Below are positions 35,133-43,920 of a stretch of DNA of 64,000 nt, one piece after another (position 1 is the first letter of the stretch; each line of letters opens with the position of its first letter). The notes beneath the pieces were generated by a model that ran no database searches, had not been told where the DNA came from, and saw only the letters and a program-made list of their open reading frames with translations. The stretch comes from JBJXHN01 sp046233135 (GTDB lineage Bacteria > Pseudomonadota > Alphaproteobacteria > Rhodospirillales > Rhodospirillaceae), in assembly GCA_046233135.1 (NCBI GenBank), contig JBJXHN010000001.1, forward strand, positions 992,001 through 1,056,000, in the 5' to 3' direction. Both the position numbers and the translations under genes were made by a program.

Positions 35133-35924
35133 ATGGCAGACCCCGTGCTTTACACCGCCACCGGCAAGGTCGCGGTTCTGACCCTCAACCGGCCGGAAAA
35201 ACTGAATGCGCTCAACTACGAGACCAACGACCGGCTGATGGCCCTGCTCGATCGGATCGAGGATGATCCGGCCATTGGTGCCGTCATCCTGACCGGGGCC
35301 GGCGACCGGGCATTTTCGGCCGGCGGCGATATCCATGAATTTTCCGAAAGCATCCGCCAGGGCGCGGCGGAGGCCGACAAGGCCTTCGTCCGCCGGGGCC
35401 AGTCCATGACCACCCGCATGGAGACCTTCCCCAAGCCGATCATCGCGGCGGTCAACGGCATTGCTTACGGCGGCGGATGCGAGATCACCGAGGCCGTCCA
35501 CCTCGCCGTGGCCAGCGACCGTGCCGCCTTCGCCAAGCCGGAGATCAATCTGGGCATGCCCCCCACCTTCGGCGGTACGCAGCGCCTGCCCCGCCTGGCC
35601 GGCCGCAAGCGGGCGCTGGAACTGCTGCTGACCGGCGACCCGTTCCCCCCCCGGCGTGCCTATGAACTGGGCCTGATTAACGCGGTGGTGCCCCATGAGG
35701 AGCTGATGACGGCGGCCTTCGCCCTGGCCGAACGCATCCTGCGCCACTCCCCCGTGGCAGCGCGGAGCATCATCAGCGCCGTTACCCGGGGGTTGAATGC
35801 CCCGATCAGCGAGGGCCTGTTGATGGAAGCCGAACAGTTCGCCCGTGTGGTACCATCGGCCGACCTGCGCGAAGGGCTGGACGCCTGGATCGCCCGGCGC
35901 CCGCCGGCCTATCTGGGCCGATAG
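35133..35924 (+). CDS. Enoyl-CoA hydratase/isomerase (crotonase) family
   Basis: 263 residues. Crotonase motifs are FSAGGDIHEF (oxyanion-hole strand), NGIAYGGGCEI with E117, and FAKPEINLGMPPTFGGTQRL with E137; both catalytic glutamates of hydratases are present. It likely hydrates a 2-enoyl-CoA in fatty-acid or branched-chain oxidation. The start ATG 35133 follows GGAGCGAACCCC. Probably repressed by the divergent TetR. Confidence 0.88.
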   Translation: MADPVLYTATGKVAVLTLNRPEKLNALNYETNDRLMALLDRIEDDPAIGAVILTGAGDRAFSAGGDIHEFSESIRQGAAEADKAFVRRGQSMTTRMETFPKPIIAAVNGIAYGGGCEITEAVHLAVASDRAAFAKPEINLGMPPTFGGTQRLPRLAGRKRALELLLTGDPFPPRRAYELGLINAVVPHEELMTAAFALAERILRHSPVAARSIISAVTRGLNAPISEGLLMEAEQFARVVPSADLREGLDAWIARRPPAYLGR

Positions 35925-35965
35925 CAGTAGAATCTTTTTCTAGAACCTAAGGACACACCTTCCCC

Positions 35966-36709
35966 ATGAACGCCCTTCTCCTCGTCACCGCCGTGTTTCT
36001 GGTCGCCGGGTCCGTCAAGGGAACCGTCGGGATGGGGCTGCCGCTGATCGCCATGGGGCTGCTGGTGCTGATCTTTTCCCCGGCGGAGGCCGCAGCCGTC
36101 ACCCTGTTGCCGGCCTTCGTCACCAACGTCTGGCAGATGGCCTCCGGCGGCCATCTGCTGGCGCTGCTGAAACGCCTGAAATGGTACCTGCTCTGCCTGA
36201 TCGCCTTCACCCTGATGGGCCGGGGCTGGCTGCCGGACAATGCGGGCGGCCTCGGTTCTTCGGCGGTGGGGATCGTTCTGGCGCTCTATGCGATGCTCGG
36301 CCTCGCCGCCGTCCGCCCCCGGGTGCCTGAAAAGGCCGAAGGCTGGCTGAAGCCCGCCGTGGGGGCGATTACCGGAGCGGTCACCGCCGCCACCGGCATC
36401 TTTTCCGTCCCCTCCGCCCCGTTCCTGCAAGCGCTGGGGCTGCCCCGGGACCATCTGGTACAGGCGCTGGGGTTGTCGTTCACCCTGTCCAGCGTCGCCC
36501 TGGCCTGCACCATGGGGCTGGACGGCCGGCTGTCCTGGAACCAGGGGCCGGCCGCCATCCTGGCGACCGTCGCCGCACTTGCGGGCATGCGGCTGGGGCG
36601 GGCGGTGCGCCACCGCCTGCCCCATGAGCATTTCGCCACGCTGTTTCTGTGGGGCCTGCTGATCCTCGGGGCCTACCTTGCCGTGAAACCGCTGCTGTTC
36701 GCCCTATGA
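35966..36709 (+). CDS. TauE/SafE-family sulfite or organic anion exporter
   Basis: 247 residues with about eight hydrophobic segments and the repeated family motif (VKGTVGMGLPLIAMGLLV in the first half, ITGAVTAATGIFSVPSAPFL in the second). Members move sulfite, sulfoacetate or related anions. It overlaps the 3' end of the convergent VOC gene by 6 bp. Only 41 bp separate it from the enoyl-CoA hydratase, so they may be cotranscribed. Confidence 0.85.
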   Translation: MNALLLVTAVFLVAGSVKGTVGMGLPLIAMGLLVLIFSPAEAAAVTLLPAFVTNVWQMASGGHLLALLKRLKWYLLCLIAFTLMGRGWLPDNAGGLGSSAVGIVLALYAMLGLAAVRPRVPEKAEGWLKPAVGAITGAVTAATGIFSVPSAPFLQALGLPRDHLVQALGLSFTLSSVALACTMGLDGRLSWNQGPAAILATVAALAGMRLGRAVRHRLPHEHFATLFLWGLLILGAYLAVKPLLFAL

Positions 36710-37150
36710 GGCGGCAGGCGCGGCCGCATCCAGGACCAGGCTGCCGTCTTCCGCAAAGCCGCCGCCGGCCAGCCAGCAGATCTCCCACGGGTGGCCGTCC
36801 GGGTCGGCCACATAGGCCACGAGACCACCCCAGGGCACCTCTGCCGGCGCACGCAGCAGGGTCCCGCCGGCCGCCACCAGGGCATCCACCGCCGGCGCCA
36901 CCGCTTCAGCAGTGGCGACGTTGTGGGCCAGGGTGATGGCGCCGGCCGGGGGCAGCTCGGTCAGCCCCATGTCCTTGGCCAGCGCGTCCCGCCCGTACAG
37001 CGACAGCAGCACCGGCCCGCAGCGGAAAAAGGCCACATGGGGGTTGGACAGCGGATCGGCCGTCCAGCCCAGGGCCTCGTAAAAGGCCCGGGAGCGGGCG
37101 ATATCCGCCACTCCCAGGGTAATCAGATGCACACGCGGCGATATGGTCAT
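36704..37150 (-). CDS. VOC-superfamily protein (glyoxalase/bleomycin-resistance fold)
   Basis: 148 residues with two beta-alpha-beta-beta-beta modules: LITLGVADIARSRAFYEALGW at the start and AYVADPDGHPWEICW near the end. Substrate unknown; the family includes dioxygenases, lyases and drug-binding proteins. It lies 31 bp after the ion channel gene start region on the same strand but is convergent with the TauE gene. Confidence 0.85.
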   Translation of the reverse strand: MTISPRVHLITLGVADIARSRAFYEALGWTADPLSNPHVAFFRCGPVLLSLYGRDALAKDMGLTELPPAGAITLAHNVATAEAVAPAVDALVAAGGTLLRAPAEVPWGGLVAYVADPDGHPWEICWLAGGGFAEDGSLVLDAAAPAAS

Positions 37151-37181
37151 CGACGAAAAGCCTCCCTTCTTTCGCTTGTTT

Positions 37182-38060
37182 CTATCCCCTCTGATCCAGA
37201 CGCTCTTTCAGGTCTGCGACCTCTGTCCGCAGGGCTTCCAGGTGGGCCAGCATCCGCTCCTGAGGCGGCGAGGCATCCTTGGCCGCTTCCGCCGCCAGGG
37301 CTTCCGCCTCGTCGGAATGGGCGGTCTGCATGGCATCGACGATGATCCCGATGAACAGGTTCAGAATGGCGAAGCTGGTGATGATGATGAACGGCACGAA
37401 GAAGATCCAGCTGCTGGGATAGACCTCCATCACCGGGCGGACGATCCCCATGGACCAGCTTTCCAGGGTCATCACCTGGAACAGGGTGTACATGGACGCA
37501 CCGATCGTGCCGAACCATTCCGGGAAGCTCGGGCCGAACAGCTTGGTGGACAGCACCGCCCCCACATAGAACAGCAGCATGATGATCAGCACCACGCTGA
37601 CCATACCCGGAATCGCCCCGAGCAGCGCCTGGATCACCCGGCGAAGCTGCGGGATCACGCTGATCAGGCGCAGCACCCGAAGAATACGCAGGGCGCGCAG
37701 CACCGTCAGCGGGCCGGAGGCCGGGACCAGCGCAAAGCCGACAATGATGAAATCGAAGACGTTCCAGCCATCACGGAAAAAGCCGAGCCGCCGATAGCCC
37801 AGCTTGCCGGCGATTTCAAAGACGAAGACCGCCAGCACCGCCTTGTCGAACACATGCAGCACACCGCCCACGGCCTCCATGACAGTGGGCGACGTCTCCA
37901 GCCCCAGAGTGATCCCGTTGACGATAATCAGAAGGGTAATCACCCGCTGGCACAGCGTCCCTTCCACAAAACGACCGATCCGCCCCCACATCCCGGACGC
38001 CGTGCCGGGGTCCACGGCCCCATTGACAGCCGGCCGCTCACTTCCACTCTCATGACGCAT
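37182..38060 (-). CDS. NaChBac-type voltage-gated cation channel
   Basis: 292 residues, the size of bacterial single-domain voltage-gated sodium channels. S1-S3 hydrophobic segments lie at about 40-115. S4 at about 121-142 has arginines every third residue (RALRILRVLRLISV). The pore filter TLESWSM is at 198-204, close to the TLESWAS of NaChBac, implying Na+ selectivity. S6 ends FIGIIVDAMQ and is followed by a C-terminal coiled coil (about 265-292). Such channels have been linked to motility and pH homeostasis in alkaliphiles. Confidence 0.92.
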   Translation of the reverse strand: MRHESGSERPAVNGAVDPGTASGMWGRIGRFVEGTLCQRVITLLIIVNGITLGLETSPTVMEAVGGVLHVFDKAVLAVFVFEIAGKLGYRRLGFFRDGWNVFDFIIVGFALVPASGPLTVLRALRILRVLRLISVIPQLRRVIQALLGAIPGMVSVVLIIMLLFYVGAVLSTKLFGPSFPEWFGTIGASMYTLFQVMTLESWSMGIVRPVMEVYPSSWIFFVPFIIITSFAILNLFIGIIVDAMQTAHSDEAEALAAEAAKDASPPQERMLAHLEALRTEVADLKERLDQRG

Positions 38061-38167
38061 AATAGGTGCCTGCTCCCCTTTCGCTCGGCGTCTCTTGCAT
38101 CGGATGGACCACCCGACGCGCTAGATATCGATCAGCCGCGAGAAAGAGGCAAGACGGAGCATGACGC

Positions 38168-38599
38168 TCAGTGCCCCAGGGCAAGGCGCGGAGAGATCCG
38201 CCCGCTGTTTTGCAGGAACGACAGCAGCACCAGATCGTGCCGCAGGATGTGGTCCAGGGTCAGATAGGACATCTGACGCAGGGTCTGATCCACCACGCCG
38301 CCGCCCATCCGCCCGACAATCGCGACCAACTGCCGCAGGTCATCGATCAGCTGCGTGTGCAGAGCTTCATGTTCTTCCACCTGGACGAACCCCAAATCGA
38401 CCATCGCGTCCTCTTCCTCGCGGCAATGGTCGACCATTCCGCTCAAAAAGGCCGCCAAGTACCCCATGACCCGATCGACCGAGCCATCGGCCTGAAAAGA
38501 CTCATCTGCCATCCGCAACACTCTAAGATGGTGACGGTGATCATCATCCAAGGCTCTATGCCCCACCGAAAAGGCAGGTGTCCAGATAAGCTTGCTCAT
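38168..38599 (-). CDS. Bacteriohemerythrin
   Basis: 143 residues from ATG 38599 (GAGGG 5 nt upstream). Di-iron ligands are placed as expected: H21, H58, E62, H77, H81, H117 and D122. It binds O2 reversibly at a non-heme diiron site and can deliver oxygen or sense it. The same fold forms the C-terminus of the chemoreceptor at 3118-5271. Confidence 0.9.
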   Translation of the reverse strand: MSKLIWTPAFSVGHRALDDDHRHHLRVLRMADESFQADGSVDRVMGYLAAFLSGMVDHCREEEDAMVDLGFVQVEEHEALHTQLIDDLRQLVAIVGRMGGGVVDQTLRQMSYLTLDHILRHDLVLLSFLQNSGRISPRLALGH

Positions 38600-38820
38600 A
38601 CGCACCCTCATCGAGCGCCGAATTCGATCTTAAGGGGAGTGAACGCACGCTTCTTCCGTGCGACTCCGACCGTGACAGTCGAGATTCTCCCAGTCAACTG
38701 CTAATATTTTATAATTGATTCACATCAAATTAGAGCGCGCATCGATTTGCGCCCCAGCGGATCTACAGCCTCCGGTTCAGGAGCGACTCGCCATCCTTGA
38801 CATATTAGCGGGTTAGCGGG

Positions 38821-40212
38821 CTACAGGAATGACGTGGCGATCTCCGGCAGCTCTTCCAGGGCGTGGGCGGCGAAGTCCAGGGCGTGCTGGACAGCCGCGC
38901 GGGAGGCCGGTCCGCCGAAACACATGCGCACCGCTTCCGGCGGCTCTCCGCGCACGGTGAAGGCATCGCTGGCCACCACGCCGATCCCGGTGGAGCGCAT
39001 GTGGCCGATGAAGGCCGAGCGGGTCCAGCCCTCCGGCAGGGGCAGCCAGATGTTGAAGCCCAGGGGCTCGCCGACGAAGCTGCCCGGCGGCAGGATCTCG
39101 CGCGCCATATCCTGGCGGGCCTGCGCTTCCTTGCGAATGAAGCGCAGCAGGCTGTCGGCCGTGCCGTCCTCGATCCAGCGGGTGGCCAGAGCCACGGTCA
39201 GCGGCGAGGCCATCACCGTCGCCGACCGCAGAGCAGAGGCGAAATTCCAGCCCGAGCGCACATCCGGGGCCACCACATAGGCCACGCGCAACCCGGCCCC
39301 CAGGCACTTCGCCAGCCCGGCGACGTGCCAGGTGATATCCGGCGCGATCACCGCCAGCGGTCCGGGACCATGGGCGGGGATGAACCCATAGGCGTCGTCT
39401 TCGATGATCGGCACCCCCCAGCGCCGGGCGATGGCGGCGATTTCCTCCCGCCGGGTCTGGCTCATGGTCAGGGTCGTGGGGTTCTGCAGGGTGGGATTGA
39501 GGTACAGCGCCTTGGGCGACAGGTCGGAACAGGCCGCCGACAGGGCGTCGGGCAGGATACCCTGGCCATCCATCGGCAGCCCCATCAGCGACAGATTGAG
39601 CTGGGCGGCGATGGACCGGACGCCGGGATAGGTGATCCCCTCGCACAGCACAACCTGCCCCGGCTTGGCCAGCATGCCGAGGATTCCCAGCAGCGCCGGA
39701 TGGGCGCCCGGCGTGATGAAGATGCGTTCCTGCGCCGGCACCAGCCCGCGCCGCCCCAGCCACAGCGAGGCCGCCTCCTTGTCCGTCGGGCCACCGCCGA
39801 AGCCCTGGTAGCGCAGCAGGGCCACCAGATCCCGGCCCACCGCCTCCAACCCCAGCCGCATGCGGCCCAGCAACTCCGGGTCCGTCGGTTCGGGAGGCAG
39901 ATTCATGGACAGATCAACCGCATCCGGACGCGGCCGCCCGGCGGACACAGGGTCCGGCTCCGGCCGTGCGGGGGGAAGGACGAAGGTGCCCTGCCCGGTC
40001 CGGGATTCCACCAGCCCGCGCTTCTGCGCCTCCACATAGCCCCGCGCCACGGTGGTGAAGTCGATTCCCAGCCGCTGCGCCAGCTTGCGCTGGGGCGGCA
40101 AGCGGTCCCCGGCCACCAGCGCCCCGCTTTGGATATCGCTGGCGATCTGATCGGCAAGGGCGAGATAGCGGGGCTTTCCGGAAAGGGAGAGGTCGGGGGT
40201 CCAGTCGTACAT
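38821..40212 (-). CDS. MocR-family (GntR + aminotransferase) transcriptional regulator
   Basis: 463 residues from ATG 40212. The N-terminal winged helix (ALADQIASDIQSGALVAGDR, then KLAQRLGIDFTTVARGYVEAQ) is fused to a fold-type I aminotransferase domain with the PLP-lysine motif GLAKCLGAGLRVAYV. MocR proteins use PLP or its aldimine as effector and bind repeated boxes. It is divergent from the Nit1C cluster across a 420-bp AT-rich region holding repeated ATTGACTG boxes, so it is the best candidate regulator of that cluster (inference). Confidence 0.9.
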   Translation of the reverse strand: MYDWTPDLSLSGKPRYLALADQIASDIQSGALVAGDRLPPQRKLAQRLGIDFTTVARGYVEAQKRGLVESRTGQGTFVLPPARPEPDPVSAGRPRPDAVDLSMNLPPEPTDPELLGRMRLGLEAVGRDLVALLRYQGFGGGPTDKEAASLWLGRRGLVPAQERIFITPGAHPALLGILGMLAKPGQVVLCEGITYPGVRSIAAQLNLSLMGLPMDGQGILPDALSAACSDLSPKALYLNPTLQNPTTLTMSQTRREEIAAIARRWGVPIIEDDAYGFIPAHGPGPLAVIAPDITWHVAGLAKCLGAGLRVAYVVAPDVRSGWNFASALRSATVMASPLTVALATRWIEDGTADSLLRFIRKEAQARQDMAREILPPGSFVGEPLGFNIWLPLPEGWTRSAFIGHMRSTGIGVVASDAFTVRGEPPEAVRMCFGGPASRAAVQHALDFAAHALEELPEIATSFL

Positions 40213-40236
40213 GGCACTCTTCGGTTCGAAATTCGG

Positions 40237-40319
40237 ATTGACTGTATCGTGTTGCACAGGAGGCCGCCAGGGGAAAGCCATACAATCAATCCCACAAGGA
40301 GACTGAGGAATTGACTGCT
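40237..40319 (+). promoter_or_regulatory. Regulator box copies near the MocR gene start
   Basis: ATTGACTGTAT (40237-40247) and ATTGACTGCT (40310-40319) lie in direct orientation, 73 bp apart, just upstream of the MocR gene (start 40212). They match the boxes next to the sigma-54 promoter at 40507-40554, suggesting one DNA-binding protein contacts both sides of the divergent region. Confidence 0.5.
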
Positions 40320-40506
40320 CACCCGAAAGGCGCCACCGCCCCCTGTCGTCGACTCCAAAAGCACTATATTCCATTTTTAAAAATTAAAAATATCTAATAT
40401 TTTTAGTAAAATCAATGATATCCATAAATTCTATGCGATCTTTTCTTAGCCTAAGTCCAAACTTTATGCAGCGATATGCCTTTTTTCTGAGCACGAAGAC
40501 TGCAAA

Positions 40507-40554
40507 ATTGACTGCATCACTACGGCGAGATTATTGGATTTCAATGCAGTCAAT
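40507..40554. promoter_or_regulatory. Inverted repeat operator adjoining the Nit1C promoter
   Basis: ATTGACTGCAT (40507-40517) and its exact inverse ATGCAGTCAAT (40544-40554) are separated by 26 bp; an extra GACTGCA half-site starts at 40498, 12 bp before the first. The right arm ends 3 bp before the -24 element of the sigma-54 promoter, so a bound protein would touch RNA polymerase. Confidence 0.6.
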
Positions 40555-40557
40555 AAA

Positions 40558-40573
40558 TGGCACATGCGTTGCA
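40558..40573 (+). promoter_or_regulatory. Sigma-54 (RpoN) promoter of the Nit1C operon
   Basis: TGGCACATGCGTTGCA matches the -24/-12 consensus TGGCAC-N5-TTGCA, with exactly 10 nt between GG and GC. It lies 63 bp before the first gene (ATG 40636). Sigma-54 use fits nitrogen-starvation control through NtrC-type activators. Confidence 0.8.
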
Positions 40574-40635
40574 ACGCTGTCCGGTGCCGCGATCCAGTCA
40601 GGACCGCATCCCCACCCCAACGGAAGAGGTGTTTC

Positions 40636-41118
40636 ATGCCCCCAGTGACCCGACCCGCCAATCAGAAGGGCGATTTCCTCGTCGACTACGAAACCAAGGT
40701 GTTCGAGGACGTCCAGGCCGCGCCCGGAGAGAAGGCGCTGGTAACCTTCCACACCGTGGCGTTCGAGGGCTCGATCGGTCTCGTCAACCTGCTTCAGACC
40801 TCGCGCCTGATCCAGAAGGGCTTTGACACGTCGGTGCTGCTGTACGGGCCGGGTGTCACCCTCGGGGTGCAGCGCGGCTTCCCCAAGCTGGGGGACGAGG
40901 CCTTCCCCGGCCACCTGAACTTCAATGCCCGCATCGAAAAGATCCTGGAAGACGGCGGCAAGGTCTATGCCTGCCGCTTCGCCCTGCAGGCCCTGTACGG
41001 CCATGGCGAAGGCGCGCTGATCCCCGGCATCACCCCGATCAACCCGCTGGATGTGCTTGATATCGTCCTCCTGCACCGCAAGGAGAACGCCTTCATCCTG
41101 GATACCTGGACCCTGTAA
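40636..41118 (+). CDS. MSMEG_0572/Sll0783-family nitrogen-starvation protein
   Basis: 160 residues from ATG 40636 (GGAAGAGG upstream). Compact alpha/beta protein with VTFHTVAFEGSIGLVNLLQ and a DsrE-like feel (SVLLYGPGVTLGVQRGFP), ending HRKENAFILDTWTL. Homologues open the Nit1C cluster in many bacteria. The Synechocystis member Sll0783 is induced by nitrogen starvation and affects polyhydroxybutyrate accumulation; its biochemistry is unknown. It is the first gene after the sigma-54 promoter. A small hairpin at 41143-41165 separates it from the nitrilase gene. Confidence 0.88.
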   Translation: MPPVTRPANQKGDFLVDYETKVFEDVQAAPGEKALVTFHTVAFEGSIGLVNLLQTSRLIQKGFDTSVLLYGPGVTLGVQRGFPKLGDEAFPGHLNFNARIEKILEDGGKVYACRFALQALYGHGEGALIPGITPINPLDVLDIVLLHRKENAFILDTWTL

Positions 41119-41223
41119 GGACCGACGGCCCCGGCGCCGGCGGGGGGAGCGGCCCCGCCTCCCCCAACCGCTTCTTCCGCCCGCGCCTGCCGTCCATTCT
41201 TACCGTAGCAAGGAACCGTCTTC

Positions 41224-42333
41224 ATGGCCGATCACCGCACCGTCCGCGCCGCAGCGGTCCAGATCGCCCCCGACCTGACCAGCCGGGACAAGACCCTGGC
41301 CAAGGTCCTGAACGCCATCGCCGAGGCCGGAGAGAAAGGGGTGGAGCTGCTGGTCTTCCCCGAAACCTTCGTGCCCTGGTACCCCTACTTCTCGTTCGTC
41401 CTGCCGCCTGTGCTGTCGGGCAAGGAGCATCTGCGGCTGTACGAGGAGGCAGTTGCCGTCCCGGGTCCGGTGACCGAGGCGGTCGGCGCCGCCGCCCGCC
41501 GCCATGGCATGGTCGTGGTGCTGGGCGTCAACGAACGGGATCACGGCTCGCTGTATAACACCCAGCTGCTGTTCGATGCCGATGGCGTGCTGAAACTGCG
41601 CCGCCGCAAGATCACGCCGACCTTCCACGAACGGATGATCTGGGGCCAGGGCAACGGCGACGGCCTGTCGGTGACCCAGACCGCCGTCGGCCGGATCGGG
41701 GCGCTGGCCTGCTGGGAGCACTACAATCCGCTGGCCCGCTACGCCCTGATGGCCCAGCACGAGGAAATCCACGTCGCCCAGTTCCCGGGATCGCTGGTCG
41801 GACCGATCTTTGCCGACCAGATCGAAGTGACCATCCGCCATCACGCCCTGGAAAGCGGCTGCTTCGTGGTCAACGCCACCGGCTGGCTGCATCCGGACCA
41901 GATCGCCTCCATCACCCCCGACGAAACCCTGCGCAAGACCCTGACCGGCGGCTGCATGACCGCCATCATCGCGCCGGAAGGCAACCCCGTGGTGCCGCCC
42001 CTGACCGAGGGCGAAGGCCTGCTGGTCGCCGACCTGGACATGGCCCTGATCACCAAGCGCAAGCGGATGATGGATTCCGTCGGACATTACGCCCGGCCCG
42101 AACTGCTGAGCCTGACCCTCGACAACCGGCCCGCCCGGCCCCTGTGGCCGGCCACGGCGCCCGGGTCCCTCAGCCATCCCCACGCCTTTTCCCATGCGGA
42201 CGGGAGTACGCCCCATGACGCAGATGACCAAGCCGGTTCTTCCGAAGCCCCTGTCCCCGGCGACCTCGGCCGGACCGATGGAGGCGGAAGCGCTGATCCA
42301 CGCGTTGCAGTCCTTCGGAACCCGGCTCGCTGA
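41224..42333 (+). CDS. Nit1C/Nit6803-type nitrilase
   Basis: 369 residues. The Glu-Lys-Cys triad is E47 (LLVFPETFVPW), K129 (RRRKITPTFHE) and C163 (GALACWEHYNP). Nitrilases convert nitriles to carboxylic acids and ammonia; the Nit1C clade has been linked to nitrile and cyanide assimilation. The conserved core ends near residue 330. The last ~40 residues overlap the next gene by 119 bp and look like a run-on tail after loss of the usual stop codon (inference). Probably supplies nitrogen together with the rest of the operon. Confidence 0.92.
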   Translation: MADHRTVRAAAVQIAPDLTSRDKTLAKVLNAIAEAGEKGVELLVFPETFVPWYPYFSFVLPPVLSGKEHLRLYEEAVAVPGPVTEAVGAAARRHGMVVVLGVNERDHGSLYNTQLLFDADGVLKLRRRKITPTFHERMIWGQGNGDGLSVTQTAVGRIGALACWEHYNPLARYALMAQHEEIHVAQFPGSLVGPIFADQIEVTIRHHALESGCFVVNATGWLHPDQIASITPDETLRKTLTGGCMTAIIAPEGNPVVPPLTEGEGLLVADLDMALITKRKRMMDSVGHYARPELLSLTLDNRPARPLWPATAPGSLSHPHAFSHADGSTPHDADDQAGSSEAPVPGDLGRTDGGGSADPRVAVLRNPAR

Positions 42334-43384
42334 TCCGCCGGCCGAAGGCACCAGCCGGCGCGGCGGGGCCGGGCCGTCCGATCACAAGGCGATGACCGTC
42401 GGCGGCACCACCATCATGGTGCCGGTGCATACCCTGTCCGCCAGTCACAGCCCCTTTGTGGTCGAGCCGCCGGACGACACCGGCCACGGCAGGGTGCTGC
42501 GTGACGGGGTGCCGGTGGGAACGGTGACCTTCCCCGACCGCCCGGCGTTCTACGACCGCGTTACCGCCGACGGGGTGCCCTATTCCAAGATCGCCGTGCT
42601 GCACGGCCGGGACGTGCTGGCCACCACCGTGCTGCAAACCTGCGTGCGCTTCACCAGCCGGACCAAGAGCTGCCAGTTCTGCGCCATCGGCGATTCCCTG
42701 GCCGCCGGCCGCACCATCGAGCGCAAGACCCCCGCCCAGCTTGCCGAAGTGGCCAAGGCGGCGGTGGAGCTGGACGGCGTGCGCCATATGGTGATGACCA
42801 CCGGCACCCCGCCGGGCAAGGATCGCGGGGCATCGATCCTGGTGGACAGCGTCCGCGCGGTGAAGGCCGCCGTCGATCTGCCCATCCAGGTGCAGTGCGA
42901 GCCCCCCGACGACGACATCTGGTTCCAGCGCCTGCACGACGCCGGAGCGGACTCTCTGGGCATGCACCTGGAAGCGGTCACCGAAGAGGTGCGCAGCCGC
43001 ATCATGCCCGGCAAGGCGCAGGTCCCGGTCAGCCGCTACCTGTCCGCCTTCGCCGCCGCCGTGCCCGTTTTCGGGCGGGGGCAGGTGTCCACCTACATCC
43101 TCGCCGGGCTGGGCGACAGCCGGGACGCGATCCTGGAGATGGGCAGCACCCTGATCGACATGGGAGTCTATCCCTTCGTGGTGCCCTTCGTGCCGATCTC
43201 CGGCACACCGCTGGAGAGCCACCCCACCCCGTCGCCGGCCTTCATGCAATCGATCCTGGAGCCTCTGGCCGACAAGCTCGCCGGCGCCGGTTTGCGGTCG
43301 GGCGACGTCAAGGCCGGCTGCGCCAAGTGCGGCGCCTGTTCGGCCCTGTCGGCGCTGGAGCGGATGAAAGGAACCCGGCCATGA
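42215..43384 (+). CDS. MSMEG_0568-family radical SAM protein
   Basis: 389 residues from ATG 42215, preceded by GGGAG. The cluster-binding cysteines are C143, C153 and C156, a CX9CX2C arrangement (TCVRFTSRTKSCQFCAIG) rather than the canonical CX3CX2C, as seen in this family. A second C-terminal CX2CX2C (C369, C372, C375) could bind an auxiliary Fe-S cluster. Substrate unknown. It overlaps the nitrilase gene upstream, and its TGA overlaps the next ATG (ATGA). Confidence 0.9.
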   Translation: MTQMTKPVLPKPLSPATSAGPMEAEALIHALQSFGTRLADPPAEGTSRRGGAGPSDHKAMTVGGTTIMVPVHTLSASHSPFVVEPPDDTGHGRVLRDGVPVGTVTFPDRPAFYDRVTADGVPYSKIAVLHGRDVLATTVLQTCVRFTSRTKSCQFCAIGDSLAAGRTIERKTPAQLAEVAKAAVELDGVRHMVMTTGTPPGKDRGASILVDSVRAVKAAVDLPIQVQCEPPDDDIWFQRLHDAGADSLGMHLEAVTEEVRSRIMPGKAQVPVSRYLSAFAAAVPVFGRGQVSTYILAGLGDSRDAILEMGSTLIDMGVYPFVVPFVPISGTPLESHPTPSPAFMQSILEPLADKLAGAGLRSGDVKAGCAKCGACSALSALERMKGTRP

Positions 43385-43920
43385 TCCTGATTCCGGTCAA
43401 ACCCTTCCTGTCGGCCGAATATCAGATCAAATACGCCACTGCTCCCTGGGAGCAGGCCGGCGCGGCGGCCCTGCGCCGCGCGGTGTTCTGCCGGGAGCAG
43501 GGGCTGTTCGACACCGACGACCGCGACGACATCGACGCCGTCGCCACCCCCATCGTCGCCCTGTCCATGCTCGGCGTTGCCGCCGACGCCGTGGTCGGCA
43601 CCGTGCGCATCCACGAAGACGCACCGGGCCAGTGGTGGGGCTCCCGCCTCGCCGTGGCCGCCGATCACCGGCGGGTGGGACCCTTGGGGGCGGCGCTGAT
43701 CCGGCTGGCCGTATCCTCCGCTCACGCCCGGGGCTGCATGCGCTTCTTCGCCCATGTGCAAAGCCGCAATGTCCCCCTGTTCCGCCGCCTGCACTGGCAC
43801 AGCCAGGACGAGGTGACCCTGCACGGTCATCCCCACCACCGCATGGAAGCGGACCTGAGCTTCTATCCCCCCTTCACCACCCCGGACACCGGCTTCCTGG
43901 CCATGCGGAGGGCGGCATGA
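43381..43920 (+). CDS. MSMEG_0567/Sll0786-family GNAT N-acetyltransferase
   Basis: 179 residues with the GNAT core: acceptor N-terminal helix (ALRRAVFCREQGLFDTDDRDD), the Ac-CoA-binding turn (VAADHRRVGPLGAALIRLAV) and a C-terminal HVQSRNVPLFRRLHWH strand. The acetyl acceptor is unknown. It is translationally coupled on both sides by ATGA overlaps (43381-43384 and 43917-43920). Confidence 0.9.
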   Translation: MILIPVKPFLSAEYQIKYATAPWEQAGAAALRRAVFCREQGLFDTDDRDDIDAVATPIVALSMLGVAADAVVGTVRIHEDAPGQWWGSRLAVAADHRRVGPLGAALIRLAVSSAHARGCMRFFAHVQSRNVPLFRRLHWHSQDEVTLHGHPHHRMEADLSFYPPFTTPDTGFLAMRRAA

